From positions 186,001 through 250,000 of the forward strand of contig CABYIV010000001.1 in the NCBI GenBank assembly GCA_902519255.1: a stretch of DNA of 64,000 bases. The letters run 5' to 3'. How positions within the stretch are numbered: the stretch's first letter is position 1; the number at the start of each line of letters is the position of its first letter. This DNA is from an uncultured Pelagibacteraceae bacterium (GTDB lineage: Bacteria > Pseudomonadota > Alphaproteobacteria > Pelagibacterales > Pelagibacteraceae). The notes below the pieces were generated by a model, which had not been told where the DNA came from, did no database searches, and saw nothing but the letters and a program-made list of their open reading frames with translations. The position numbers and the translations under genes were made by a program. This document shows, piece after piece, positions 50,684-61,374 of this stretch.

Positions 50684-51603
50684 ACAAAATTAAAATTTAT
50701 AAAAATTTTGAGATTTTAAAAAAACATCAAAATGCCATGATACTAATTGGTAATTTCGATGGATTACACTTAGGCCATCAGAGATTATTCAAAGAAGCAA
50801 AAAAATATAAAAAAAAATATAATTCAAAAATTGGAGTAGTGACTTTTGATCCAATACCAAAAATGTATTTTGATAAAAGTATTACGAATTATCGACTTTC
50901 AAATCTTAATCAAAAGAGCAGATATTTTAGTGATTATAACGTAGATTTTCTAATAAATAAAAAATTTGATAAAAAATTCTCCAAAATATCTTGTCATAAC
51001 TTTATTAAAAATATTTTATTCAAAAAGTTAAGTGCAAGTTATATTTTTGTTAGTAATAATTTTAGATTTGGAAATAGGAGAGAGGGGGACGTAAATTTAT
51101 TAAAAAGATTTCAAAAGAAATATAATTACAAATTAATTAACCCAAAACCGTTATATAAAAAAAATAAAATTATTTCTTCAACATTAATTAGAAAATTAAT
51201 TGAAAATGGCAATTTAAAAATTGCAAATCAACTTTTATCAAGAAATTGGTCAATAGAAGGTGTTGTAGAAAAGGGTAGAATGATGGGAAGAAAAATTGGC
51301 TTTCCTACATGCAACATAAATATAAAAAATTATGTAATACCAAAAGTAGGAGTTTATGCAGTTGATGTTTATATCGAAAAAAATAGAAAAAAGATCAAAG
51401 GAATAGCAAATATTGGGTATAGACCTACTTTTAATCAAAAAAAATTATTATTAGAGGTAAATTTATTTAAATTTTCTGGAAATCTTTATAATAAAAATCT
51501 AACTATTAATTTTACAAAATTTATTAGAGGAGAAACAAAATTTAAAAATATTGATGCTTTAAAAAAACAGATAAAGAAAGATATTAAAGTTGCTAAAAGA
51601 TAA
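50677..51603 (+). CDS. ribF: Bifunctional riboflavin kinase/FAD synthetase
   Basis: LIGNFDGLHLGHQRLFKEA, GRKIGFPTCNI, GIANIGYRPTF. Confidence 0.95.
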   Translation: MVNKIKIYKNFEILKKHQNAMILIGNFDGLHLGHQRLFKEAKKYKKKYNSKIGVVTFDPIPKMYFDKSITNYRLSNLNQKSRYFSDYNVDFLINKKFDKKFSKISCHNFIKNILFKKLSASYIFVSNNFRFGNRREGDVNLLKRFQKKYNYKLINPKPLYKKNKIISSTLIRKLIENGNLKIANQLLSRNWSIEGVVEKGRMMGRKIGFPTCNINIKNYVIPKVGVYAVDVYIEKNRKKIKGIANIGYRPTFNQKKLLLEVNLFKFSGNLYNKNLTINFTKFIRGETKFKNIDALKKQIKKDIKVAKR

Positions 51604-51609
51604 AACTAT

Positions 51610-54357
51610 ATGAGTAAGGAACACATTAATTTACCTAAAACAAAATTCTCAATGAAGGCAAATTTGCCAAACAAGGAGCCAAATTATATTGAATTTTGGA
51701 AGAAAATTGACCTTTACAATTTGTTAAGACAAAAAAGTAAAGGGCAAGAAAAATTTGTACTTCATGATGGGCCTCCATATGCAAATGGAAATATTCATAT
51801 GGGTACTGCCTTAAATAAAATTTTAAAAGACATAATTACAAAATTTCATCAAATGGATGGCAAGGACTCAGTTTATGTTCCTGGATGGGATTGCCATGGT
51901 TTGCCTATCGAGTGGAAAATTGAAGAACAATACAAAAAGAACAAAAAAAATAAAAATGATGTTCCAATTATTGAATTCAGAAAAGAATGTAGGGAATTTG
52001 CAAATAAATGGATAGACGTCCATAAGGGAGAATTTACAAGACTTGGGGTAATTGGTGATTGGGAAAATTACTATTCTACAATGTCATTTGATGCGGAAGC
52101 TCAAATAGTTAGAGAACTTGGAAAATTTCTTAAAGAAGGAAGTCTTTATAGAGGTTACAAGCCTGTTCTTTGGTCAACTGTTGAAAAAACAGCTTTAGCT
52201 GATGCTGAAGTTGAATACATGGATCATGTTTCAGATACGATTTATGCAGCCTTCAAGGTGAAAGTTTCAAATTTAGATATTATTAAAGATGCTGATGTAA
52301 TAATTTGGACCACAACCCCGTGGACTATTCCTGCAAATAAAGCTTTAGCTTACAATGCTGGCCTAAAATATGTTTTGCTTGAAATAAATGATAACAAAAA
52401 TTTTGTCGATAGAAAAATAGTGATTGCAAAGGACTTAATAGAACCTTTTAAAAAAGATACATCTATAGAAAATATTAAAGTTTTAAACGAATTTTTAGGA
52501 AAAGATTTAAGAGGAACAGTTTGTAGTCATCCATTTTCTAAAATGGGATATGATTATGATATTCCAATGCTCGAGGCTAATTTTGTTACTACTGAACAAG
52601 GTACAGGCATTGTACACTGTGCTCCGAGTCATGGACCTGATGATTTCAATCTTTGTTTAAATAATAATATTAAAGCAATTGAAACAGTTGATGGTGATGG
52701 AAAATATACAAATGAAATTAAACATTTTGAAGGTTTACATATTTTTAAGGTCAATAACTTAATTATTGAAAAATTAGATGAGCAAAAAAATTTAGTAACA
52801 AACGGAAAACTTACTCACTCTTATCCCCATTCTTGGAGATCAAAAGCTCCACTAGTTCATAGAGCAACTCCACAATGGTTTATTTCTATGGAAAGTCATG
52901 GGTTAAGGGATAAAGCCTTAAAAGCTATCGATAATACAGATTTTTATCCTTCCAAAGGAAAAGAAAGAATAAAATCAATGATTGAAACTAGACCTGATTG
53001 GTGTGTATCAAGACAGAGAGTTTGGGGTGTACCGCTGCCGATTTTTATTTCAAAAAAAACAGGTGATGTCTTAGTTGATGATGAAGTTTTTGAAAATATT
53101 GCAAAAATTTACGAAAAAGAAGGTTCTGATTGTTGGTTTAATGAAGACTATCAGATATTTCTTGGAGATAAGTATAAAGCAGAAGATTATGAAAAATTAT
53201 CAGATATAGTTGAGGTTTGGTTTGATAGTGGATCCACTCATTCTTTTGTCTTAGAAAAAAGAGATGACCTTAAATGGCCTGCATCGATGTATTTAGAGGG
53301 TTCAGATCAACATAGAGGATGGTTTCACTCTTCATTATTAGAGTCATGTGGAACAAGAGGAGTTGCTCCATTTGAAAGCATTCTTTCTCATGGTTTTGTC
53401 GTAGATGGTAAAGGTCTAAAAATGTCAAAATCAACAGGTAACGTAATTGCTCCACAAGATATACTTAAAAAATACGGAGCTGATATATTAAGAATTTGGG
53501 TTGCATCTTCAAATTATGCTGAGGATCTTAGAATAGATTATTCAATTTTAGATCAACACGCAGAGTCTTATAGAAAAATTAGAAATACGTTTAGATATCT
53601 TTTAGGAAATATTCAAGATCAATATGAAAATCTTGATTTTGAAAAAGTTAAGTTTGAAAACTTTGACTCACTTGAAAAATTTATGCTTCATAGAATTTAT
53701 ATAATAAATGAGAATTTTAAAAATAATTTTAAAAATTATAACTTTCACAACTTATATAAAGAATTGCTAAATTTTTGTACAGTTGAGCTTTCAGCCTTTT
53801 ATTTTGATATCAGGAAAGATACTTTGTATTGTGAGGCTTTGAATTCCGATAAAAGAAAGAACTGCATTACTCTTTTAAATATTATTTTACAATGTCTCCT
53901 GAAATGGTTTGCCCCAATATTATCATTTACAACTGAAGAAATTTATCAATTGGTTAAAAAAGAAGAAGATAGACAAAGTATACATTTGCAAAATTTTGTT
54001 TCCATTCCAAATTCTTGGAAAAATATAGAAATAAGCTCAGATTGGGAATATGTAAAAAAAATTAGAGATGTGGCAAATATTTCAATTGAGAACATGAGAG
54101 CTGAAAAATCAATTGGCTCAAGTTTAGAGGCAATGATTGAGATAAAGTTAAATAAAGAATTTTATGATAAAGCAAAAAATATAAATTTTGCTGAAATTTG
54201 TATAACTTCATCTGCTTCTGTAATTAAAGAAGAAAATTTAAAAAATAGTATTGATGTAGTTGCAAAAAAAGCTCGGGGAACAAAATGCCCAGTTTGTTGG
54301 AAAATTTTTGAGTCAAGTTGTGAAAGGCATGGACATCTTAATTTAAATGGGCAATGA
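51610..54357 (+). CDS. ileS: Isoleucyl-tRNA synthetase
   Basis: [33 protein letters not shown]-terminal Zn motif CPVCWK. Confidence 0.98.
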   Translation: MSKEHINLPKTKFSMKANLPNKEPNYIEFWKKIDLYNLLRQKSKGQEKFVLHDGPPYANGNIHMGTALNKILKDIITKFHQMDGKDSVYVPGWDCHGLPIEWKIEEQYKKNKKNKNDVPIIEFRKECREFANKWIDVHKGEFTRLGVIGDWENYYSTMSFDAEAQIVRELGKFLKEGSLYRGYKPVLWSTVEKTALADAEVEYMDHVSDTIYAAFKVKVSNLDIIKDADVIIWTTTPWTIPANKALAYNAGLKYVLLEINDNKNFVDRKIVIAKDLIEPFKKDTSIENIKVLNEFLGKDLRGTVCSHPFSKMGYDYDIPMLEANFVTTEQGTGIVHCAPSHGPDDFNLCLNNNIKAIETVDGDGKYTNEIKHFEGLHIFKVNNLIIEKLDEQKNLVTNGKLTHSYPHSWRSKAPLVHRATPQWFISMESHGLRDKALKAIDNTDFYPSKGKERIKSMIETRPDWCVSRQRVWGVPLPIFISKKTGDVLVDDEVFENIAKIYEKEGSDCWFNEDYQIFLGDKYKAEDYEKLSDIVEVWFDSGSTHSFVLEKRDDLKWPASMYLEGSDQHRGWFHSSLLESCGTRGVAPFESILSHGFVVDGKGLKMSKSTGNVIAPQDILKKYGADILRIWVASSNYAEDLRIDYSILDQHAESYRKIRNTFRYLLGNIQDQYENLDFEKVKFENFDSLEKFMLHRIYIINENFKNNFKNYNFHNLYKELLNFCTVELSAFYFDIRKDTLYCEALNSDKRKNCITLLNIILQCLLKWFAPILSFTTEEIYQLVKKEEDRQSIHLQNFVSIPNSWKNIEISSDWEYVKKIRDVANISIENMRAEKSIGSSLEAMIEIKLNKEFYDKAKNINFAEICITSSASVIKEENLKNSIDVVAKKARGTKCPVCWKIFESSCERHGHLNLNGQ

Positions 54358-54844
54358 AAAAATAAATAAACTTCTTATTGGTTTTATATTTATAGTTATT
54401 TGCTTTGGTTTAGATAGACTATCAAAAATTTATATTCTAAATATTTTAAATAATGAAGGACAAGTTGATTTTTATATAAATCAATTTTTAAATATCTATT
54501 TAGTTTGGAATACAGGGATAGGATTTGGTTTATTTTCATCAGAAGATAAACTTTTCTATAATATCTTTACTGCAATTATAGTCATTATAAACTTAGTAAT
54601 ATTGTATTTCGCTTTCATTGAGTCAAAAATTAAATCATTTTTTTTGATGATAATATTAGGAGGCTCTTTAGGAAACTTATTTGACCGAGTTTATTACAGA
54701 GCTGTTCCAGACTTTATAGATTTAAATTATGCAGGATATCATTGGTTTATCTTTAATGTAGCTGACATATTTATAACAATTGGTATTATATGCCTTATTT
54801 TATCTGAATTTATATTCTATAAAAAAAAAGATGAGAAAAATTAA
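54347..54844 (+). CDS. lspA: Lipoprotein signal peptidase
   Basis: [55 protein letters not shown]. Confidence 0.96.
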   Translation: MGNEKINKLLIGFIFIVICFGLDRLSKIYILNILNNEGQVDFYINQFLNIYLVWNTGIGFGLFSSEDKLFYNIFTAIIVIINLVILYFAFIESKIKSFFLMIILGGSLGNLFDRVYYRAVPDFIDLNYAGYHWFIFNVADIFITIGIICLILSEFIFYKKKDEKN

Positions 54845-55148
54845 ACTAAATTTAATCTTATTAATCGTTTTATTGCCATTATTAACTTTTTGTGGCGGAG
54901 TTAGAGATGCTTTAGAAGGTAAAAAAAGATCAGAACAAAGTGATGAATTCTTGGTTAAGAAAAAAAATCCATTACAAATGCCACCAGATATGGACAAATT
55001 ACCAGCTCCCGGGGAAGATTTAGAAATAAATAATTCACAAAACAAAGATGAAATTAAAGAGTTACTTAAGATAAAAGATGATAATCTTGATGATAATTCC
55101 GATAGTGGGTCAGATTTAATAAGTAATATGAAAAAGAAAATCCAGTAA
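54831..55148 (+). CDS. DUF3035-like lipoprotein
   Basis: Start reset from 54780 to ATG 54831: [23 protein letters not shown] lipobox; [19 protein letters not shown]. Confidence 0.75.
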   Translation: MRKIKLNLILLIVLLPLLTFCGGVRDALEGKKRSEQSDEFLVKKKNPLQMPPDMDKLPAPGEDLEINNSQNKDEIKELLKIKDDNLDDNSDSGSDLISNMKKKIQ

Positions 55149-55151
55149 TTA

Positions 55152-56324
55152 ATGGAGACAAAACATATTATTTACAAAAATTTCAATAATAAAAATAAAA
55201 AATTATATAAAAAAAAACTTTCTAATTTCCTAAAGTTAAAAATTTTAATTGAAAAATATCCTTTATTAAAATCTTTAATAGATAATTATAATTATTCATT
55301 TCAGAAAAAAAATTTACTTAAATTTAAAAAATACGACGAGTTTAATTTGATAGGAATGGGAGGATCTATTTTAGGTGCACAAGCTATTTATGATTTTCTT
55401 AGTCATAAAATAAAAAAAAAATTTTTCTTTTATAATAACCTACAGAGCATTAGAATTACAAATCCAAACAAAAAACGTTTAAATATAATTATATCAAAAT
55501 CAGGTAATACCCTAGAAACATTATCAAATTTAAACCTGATTTTATCAAAACAGAAAAGAAATAAGAATTTAATAATCACTGAAAATAAAAATAATATCCT
55601 AAGAGCTATGGCGAATAAATTGAAATCTGATGTAATAGACCATAAAAATTATATTGGAGGAAGATATTCAGTATTATCTGAAGTCGGAATGGTTCCGGCA
55701 GAATTGATGGGTTTAAATGAAAAAAAATTTAAACGCTTAAATTATCTAATAAAAAATAAAACATTTATTAATTTTTTAATTGAAAATGTTTCTACAATTC
55801 ACTCAAATATTATTAAAGGAAAAAAAAATTGTGTAATTTTAAATTATGACGAAAAATTAAATAACTTTTTGAAATGGTACCAGCAATTATCTGCTGAAAG
55901 TTTAGGAAAAAAGGGTAACGGGTTTTTTCCTATAATCTCTACAATGCCAAAGGACAATCATAGTCTTTTACAACTTTATTTAGATGGTCCAAAAAATAAT
56001 TTCTTTAGTTTTTTTTTCACTAGAGAGAGAAGTCCAATTAAATTTAATAATGCATATTTAATTGATGGATTGGAGCACTTAAAAAAGAGCAGCTTAGATC
56101 AAGTATTGTATGCTCAAAAAAAAGCTACGCAAAATGTATTTAATAAGAAAAAATTATCATTTAGAAGTTTTGAAATTAAAAATAAAAGTGAGGAAACTTT
56201 AGGTGAACTATTTACATTTTTTATTTTAGAAACACTAATGCTAAGCTCCTTATTAAATGTAAATCCAATTAACCAACCTTCTGTTGAATTGATTAAAATA
56301 GAAACAAAAAAAATCCTAAAATAG
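55152..56324 (+). CDS. pgi: Glucose-6-phosphate isomerase
   Basis: GMGGSILGAQAIYDF, ISKSGNTLETLSNLNLI, GGRYSVLSEVGMVPAELMG. Confidence 0.9.
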   Translation: METKHIIYKNFNNKNKKLYKKKLSNFLKLKILIEKYPLLKSLIDNYNYSFQKKNLLKFKKYDEFNLIGMGGSILGAQAIYDFLSHKIKKKFFFYNNLQSIRITNPNKKRLNIIISKSGNTLETLSNLNLILSKQKRNKNLIITENKNNILRAMANKLKSDVIDHKNYIGGRYSVLSEVGMVPAELMGLNEKKFKRLNYLIKNKTFINFLIENVSTIHSNIIKGKKNCVILNYDEKLNNFLKWYQQLSAESLGKKGNGFFPIISTMPKDNHSLLQLYLDGPKNNFFSFFFTRERSPIKFNNAYLIDGLEHLKKSSLDQVLYAQKKATQNVFNKKKLSFRSFEIKNKSEETLGELFTFFILETLMLSSLLNVNPINQPSVELIKIETKKILK

Positions 56325-56882
56325 TAATTTACCAAATATTATTTTTGATAAACCATATTTTTTTTCTCTAAGAACTTTAAAATCTTCTATAAAATTTTCT
56401 TTAAATTTCTTATTTCTATGTATTACTATTAATGTACTTTTGTGAGCAATTTTTAAGTCTAAAATTTTCCTTAATAATTTATTTATATTTTTATCTTTAA
56501 ATGGTGGATCCAAATAAATTAAATTAATTATTTCATTATCTATATTTTCTTTAGAAATTTCATATGCGTTTATTTCCTTGATGACTGAATCTTTATCAAT
56601 TTCTAACTCCTTAATGTTTTTTTCTAAAATTTTCAAAGACGGTTTATAATTTTCAAAAAAAAAAACTTTTTTTACTCCTCTAGACAAACATTCAATACCA
56701 AACGAACCAGAACCGGAAAATAAATCCAAAACCACGTCATTTTTGAATTTAATTTTTTCATTCTTAGAATGCTCTAAAATATTAAATATCGACTCTCTAA
56801 CCATATCCTTTAAAGGTCTTGTTGTTTTATCTGTAGGATTATGAATTATTTTCCCTTTTAGTTTTCCACCAATTACTCTCAT
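56316..56882 (-). CDS. rsmD: 16S rRNA (guanine966-N2)-methyltransferase RsmD
   Basis: MRVIGGKLKGKII, TRPLKDMVRESIFNIL, VLDLFSGSGSFGIECLSRG, YLDPPF. Confidence 0.95.
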   Translation of the reverse strand: MRVIGGKLKGKIIHNPTDKTTRPLKDMVRESIFNILEHSKNEKIKFKNDVVLDLFSGSGSFGIECLSRGVKKVFFFENYKPSLKILEKNIKELEIDKDSVIKEINAYEISKENIDNEIINLIYLDPPFKDKNINKLLRKILDLKIAHKSTLIVIHRNKKFKENFIEDFKVLREKKYGLSKIIFGKLLF

Positions 56883-58144
56883 TTATCTATGACTTTATGA
56901 CCTATATCTGATCTGTAAAAACCATCTTCCCAATTCAATTTATTAATCTGATTGATGATTTCTTTTCTACTTGATAAATAACTATCTGAGATATTTACAA
57001 AATTTATTACCCTTCCTCCAACTGCTACAATTTTGTTTCCAGAACTTTTTGTTCCAGCATGAAAAATAAAATTATCTTTAGTTGATTTGAATTCTTTTAA
57101 ATTTTTAATTTCAACATTCTTATTATATTTTTCAGGATATCCTTTTGAGCATAAAGCAATGCACATACTTTTTTTATTTTTCCATTTTATTTCGTGGGTC
57201 TTTAATTTTGAATTACAACAAGAATTTATTATCTCCAATAAATCACTGTCAACCAAAGGTAATATAGTTTGGCATTCAGGATCACCCATCCTGACATTAT
57301 ATTCAATTAGGTATGGTTCATTATTTTTTATCATTAAGCCGGCATATAAAAAACCGACGTACTTCTCATTCATTTCACTTATAGCTTTTAACGTTGGCTC
57401 AATTATTTTGTTTAAAATTTTATTCTCTAAATCATCATTAATTAAGCTTGAAGGTGAATAAGCTCCCATTCCTCCTGTATTTTTTCCAGTATCACCCTCA
57501 CCAACTCTTTTATGGTCTTGAGCTGTATTAAAAGTTTTATAACTAATTCCATCTGAAATAATAAAAAAACTCATCTCATCACCTTCTAGGAATTCTTCGA
57601 TTAATACTTGATCTGCTTTCCCAAATTTACCGTCAAATATTTCATTAACAGCAGTTTTAGCCTCATCAACATTTTGACAAATATAAACACCTTTACCTGC
57701 AGCAAGAACATCTGCTTTTACAACAAGAGGAAAATTAGATGACGATAAAAATATAAATGAGTCTTGTTTGGATTTACAAATTTTAAATTTAGCAGTTGGT
57801 ATGTTAAATTTCTCACAAATTTGTTTTGTAAATATTTTTGAGCCTTCTAATTGAGCTACTTTTTTTCTAGGACCAAAAACTTTAATATTTTTTGACTCTA
57901 GGAAATCTACTAATCCTTCGACTAATGGTTTTTCTGGACCAACAATCACTAATTCGATTTGTTCTTTCTTAATAAAATTATACAAATCTTGAAAATTTTC
58001 CAAATTTAAATCAATATTTACAGATATTTCTTCGGTACCAGCATTACCTGGTATTGAATATATTTTTGTTATTTTTTTTGAATTACTTAAGTGATGAACT
58101 AGAGCATGTTCTCGTCCTCCACTTCCAATTATTGCAATTTTCAT
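56879..58144 (-). CDS. purD: Phosphoribosylamine-glycine ligase
   Basis: IGSGGREHALVHHLS, PGNAGTEE, GPEKPLVEGLVDFL, GGMGAYSPSSL, VRMGDPECQTILPLV. Confidence 0.98.
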   Translation of the reverse strand: MKIAIIGSGGREHALVHHLSNSKKITKIYSIPGNAGTEEISVNIDLNLENFQDLYNFIKKEQIELVIVGPEKPLVEGLVDFLESKNIKVFGPRKKVAQLEGSKIFTKQICEKFNIPTAKFKICKSKQDSFIFLSSSNFPLVVKADVLAAGKGVYICQNVDEAKTAVNEIFDGKFGKADQVLIEEFLEGDEMSFFIISDGISYKTFNTAQDHKRVGEGDTGKNTGGMGAYSPSSLINDDLENKILNKIIEPTLKAISEMNEKYVGFLYAGLMIKNNEPYLIEYNVRMGDPECQTILPLVDSDLLEIINSCCNSKLKTHEIKWKNKKSMCIALCSKGYPEKYNKNVEIKNLKEFKSTKDNFIFHAGTKSSGNKIVAVGGRVINFVNISDSYLSSRKEIINQINKLNWEDGFYRSDIGHKVIDK

Positions 58145-58166
58145 TTAGTAAATATATATCTTAAAT

Positions 58167-58364
58167 ATGTTAAATAAGTTAGCTAAATTAAAATACTTAG
58201 CAAATAATTTTGAGATCATTGAAGATGGCGATCATGTGATTTGTGCTATCTCACAAAAAAAAATACCACTTGAAAACTTAACTTATTGGAACGTTGAAGA
58301 ACAGGAAGCCTACTTTTCGTATGTTGAGGCCTCAATGAAAAGAGATTTATTAGATAAATACTGA
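58167..58364 (+). CDS. DUF2093-like small protein
   Basis: YLANNFEIIEDGDHVICAISQKKIPLENLTYWNVEEQEAYFSYVEA. Confidence 0.8.
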   Translation: MLNKLAKLKYLANNFEIIEDGDHVICAISQKKIPLENLTYWNVEEQEAYFSYVEASMKRDLLDKY

Positions 58365-59225
58365 TTATGTTTTCCACCTATCATGAGTCCAGATCCACTG
58401 GTCTACATTTTTTAAAATCATTTTTTCAAGTATCTTATTTAGATGTTCAGTAATTTCTTTGATTGATTTATTATTCCCAATTTTGATTGGTTCTGAAACG
58501 AACATTTTAAAATAATAATTTTTTCTTCTCTCTATATAAATAGGCACTAAATCACATTTATATTTTTTAATTAATTGTGCGGGTATGGTCGTAGTACTTG
58601 CTGGTTTACCAAAAAAATTAATCTTTATTCCTTCTCTTACTCTTTGGTCTATCATTAGAGCTACTGAATTACCTTTTTTTATATTATCAATAATCTGTCT
58701 TGTGCCCGATCTTCCTTTTTTAATTTGATTTTTGCATATAAAATTTTCTCTGATTTCTTCCATAGTTTTGTTAAGGAATACGTTATTTAGCGGTCTATAA
58801 ATTGCACACAAATCTATACCAGCTTTCTCTATTTGGAGTGCCATCAATTCAAAATTATTGAAATGACCAGATATAAAAACAGCTAGTCTTTTTTCTTTCT
58901 TAATTTTGTTTAGGTTTTCAAGCCCGTCTATTTCAATAAATTTATTTAATTTGTTATTTCTAAATGCTTTAAGAAAAGGATATTCAGCAAGTATTCTTCC
59001 ATAATTTCCATATATTTTGCTGATAATTTTATTGTAATTTTTTTTGTCTACAATGCCAGATTGTTCCAAATTATTTTCAATTAACTTTTTTGATCTAAAT
59101 ATCGGTCCAAACAAGCGTCCAATAAAATCTCCCAAATTAGATCCATTTTTATAACCAATTATAATTAGTATAAAAAAAAACAATTTTATTAAAATAAATT
59201 CAATTAAATAAAAAAACTTCCTCAT
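58365..59225 (-). CDS. Lipid A biosynthesis acyltransferase (LpxL/HtrB family)
   Basis: ISGHFNNFELMALQIEKAG, IYRPLNN, ALMIDQRVREGIKINFFGKPA. Confidence 0.9.
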   Translation of the reverse strand: MRKFFYLIEFILIKLFFFILIIIGYKNGSNLGDFIGRLFGPIFRSKKLIENNLEQSGIVDKKNYNKIISKIYGNYGRILAEYPFLKAFRNNKLNKFIEIDGLENLNKIKKEKRLAVFISGHFNNFELMALQIEKAGIDLCAIYRPLNNVFLNKTMEEIRENFICKNQIKKGRSGTRQIIDNIKKGNSVALMIDQRVREGIKINFFGKPASTTTIPAQLIKKYKCDLVPIYIERRKNYYFKMFVSEPIKIGNNKSIKEITEHLNKILEKMILKNVDQWIWTHDRWKT

Positions 59226-60145
59226 AATTTCTTTAATAAAAAATTTTTAAATTCTTTTTCTTTTTCAATTTTTAATCCTATTTTTAAAAATTGGATATTT
59301 TTTTTTTGTATATTTGATAATCGATTGTAGTCTTTTTCGGTTGTTATAATTTTTAATTTATTACTCTTAGCCATATTTTTTATATTATTTATATCAGAAT
59401 TTTTATATTTATAATGGTCTGGAAAAGTCATTATTTTTTTTATCTTAAAATTATATTTTTTTAATGTTTGTTGAAATTCTAAAGGGTTGCCTATGCCTGA
59501 AAAAACTAGAAAGTTATTTTTAAATTTAAAAGAATCAAGATTTCTAGGAGTGTATTTAGCTCTAAATATTTTTAAATTTGGATTTAATCTCTTTAGAGTT
59601 TTTTCGAAACTTTTATTTTTTTTTTCACCATTAAGAAATGCAAGATCATAATTTAAAATATTCGTAATTCTTTCCCTTAATGGCCCAGCAGGCAAAACTA
59701 GCCCATTTCCATCTAGCTCTGAACTATTAAAACAAGCAATAGAAATATCATAATTTAAACTTTTATCTTGTAAACCATCATCTAATATAGCTAACTGGTA
59801 TTTTTTTCTCTCAGCTATTCTCAGCGCAATATCTCTAAAACTTAAACAAATTAGATTTCCATATTTTGATAAAATATTTTGCTCATCAATTTGATCAATA
59901 TATTTTTTTTTAATAAATACAGTTTTAAACTTATATTTTAACATATCATTTATTTTTAAAACTAAAGGTGTTTTTCCAGTTCCACCTAAGTAAATATTTC
60001 CAACACAGATTGTTTTTATTTTAAAATATTTTTTTGGACTTAAAGATTTAAAAAAATTAAAAATAATTGTTATCAAACTAAATGGTAATAGTAATAATGA
60101 TATGAAATTGAAACTATCCCAAAAAATGGGTCTTTTTACTTTCAT
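59222..60145 (-). CDS. lpxK: Tetraacyldisaccharide 4'-kinase
   Basis: VGNIYLGGTGKTPLVLKI, ILDDGLQDKSLNYDISIACF, LPAGPLRERI. Confidence 0.94.
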   Translation of the reverse strand: MKVKRPIFWDSFNFISLLLLPFSLITIIFNFFKSLSPKKYFKIKTICVGNIYLGGTGKTPLVLKINDMLKYKFKTVFIKKKYIDQIDEQNILSKYGNLICLSFRDIALRIAERKKYQLAILDDGLQDKSLNYDISIACFNSSELDGNGLVLPAGPLRERITNILNYDLAFLNGEKKNKSFEKTLKRLNPNLKIFRAKYTPRNLDSFKFKNNFLVFSGIGNPLEFQQTLKKYNFKIKKIMTFPDHYKYKNSDINNIKNMAKSNKLKIITTEKDYNRLSNIQKKNIQFLKIGLKIEKEKEFKNFLLKKL

Positions 60146-61374
60146 TATAAATAATTTTTAATTTCTTTAACGTTATTTTCAAAAATTTTAGCACCTAAAT
60201 AATTAATTTTATTAAGTTTACTATTTGATATTTTGTAATTATGATTTTTTAAAAATACCTTTTCCATTTGATCAATATTATTAATCTCTGAAGATATTTT
60301 TAAACTTTTTAATTCTTTATATATTTCTTTAAAATTATTTACTTTTTTACCATGCATAACGTAATTACCCATTCTTACAGCTTCTAATGGGTTTTGTCCT
60401 CCATGGTTTACTAAAGATCCACCAATAAATGTTACATTTGAAAGTCCTAAAAATTTTGACATCTCTCCATATGTATTAACAATATATACGTCACAATTTT
60501 CAGACGGTTTATGTCTGCTTGATCTTTCGGTAACTATCAGTTTTAATTTTCTAAGTTCTTGCTTTATGTCCTTTGATCTATTTATGTGACGCGGAACCAA
60601 TATTGTAATTAAATTCTTAAACTTTTTCTTTAATTTTAAATGTAATTTTCCAATGATTTTCTCCTCATTATAATGAGTGCTGGCCGCACAGAATACTTTT
60701 TTATTTTTAAAATATTTTTGAACATTTTTCTTCAAACTTTGTTTATCATTTTTGAAATACTTTAAATTTCCTACAAATTTAATTTTTTTAACACCCAATC
60801 TTTTTAAATAATTTTGGGTTTCTTGATTTTGAGGTAAAGCTATAGTTATTTTACTAAAAACATTTTTTGCAAAAGATGAAAAGATTTGCCATCTTTTGAA
60901 ACTTTTACTGGTAATTCTAGCATTGATTAAAATAAGAGGAATTTTTTTTGAATTTATTCTTTCATACATATTTGGCCAGATTTCAGAATCTACAAATATT
61001 GCGATTTTTGGTTCCCAATAATTTAAAAAGTTATTGCATATAAATCTAATATCAAATGGATAGTAAATATGAGTTGTTTTCTTTAATGGTTTCTTTGCAA
61101 TTATTGATGCAGAACTTAAAGTAGATGAAGTAAGTAAAATTTTTTTTATAGATTTGTCTTTTTCAAACTTATTTATCAAAGGAAGAATACTCATGATTTC
61201 CCCAACACTTGCACCATGAAACCATACAGTTGTATCAGTCTTTTTTAAATTATAATAAGCGTATTTTTCTAAGATTCTTCTCCAATCTTCCTTTCCATTA
61301 ATCAATCTTAAAAATAATATAAATGGAGAGATTAAAAAAAAAATAATTCCTAATATATTATACAAAAAATACAT
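60145..61374 (-). CDS. waaA: 3-deoxy-D-manno-octulosonic acid transferase
   Basis: VWFHGASVGEIMSILPLI, ILLTSSTLSSASI, VDSEIWPNM, FIGGSLVNHGGQNPLEAVRMGNYVMHG. Confidence 0.95.
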   Translation of the reverse strand: MYFLYNILGIIFFLISPFILFLRLINGKEDWRRILEKYAYYNLKKTDTTVWFHGASVGEIMSILPLINKFEKDKSIKKILLTSSTLSSASIIAKKPLKKTTHIYYPFDIRFICNNFLNYWEPKIAIFVDSEIWPNMYERINSKKIPLILINARITSKSFKRWQIFSSFAKNVFSKITIALPQNQETQNYLKRLGVKKIKFVGNLKYFKNDKQSLKKNVQKYFKNKKVFCAASTHYNEEKIIGKLHLKLKKKFKNLITILVPRHINRSKDIKQELRKLKLIVTERSSRHKPSENCDVYIVNTYGEMSKFLGLSNVTFIGGSLVNHGGQNPLEAVRMGNYVMHGKKVNNFKEIYKELKSLKISSEINNIDQMEKVFLKNHNYKISNSKLNKINYLGAKIFENNVKEIKNYL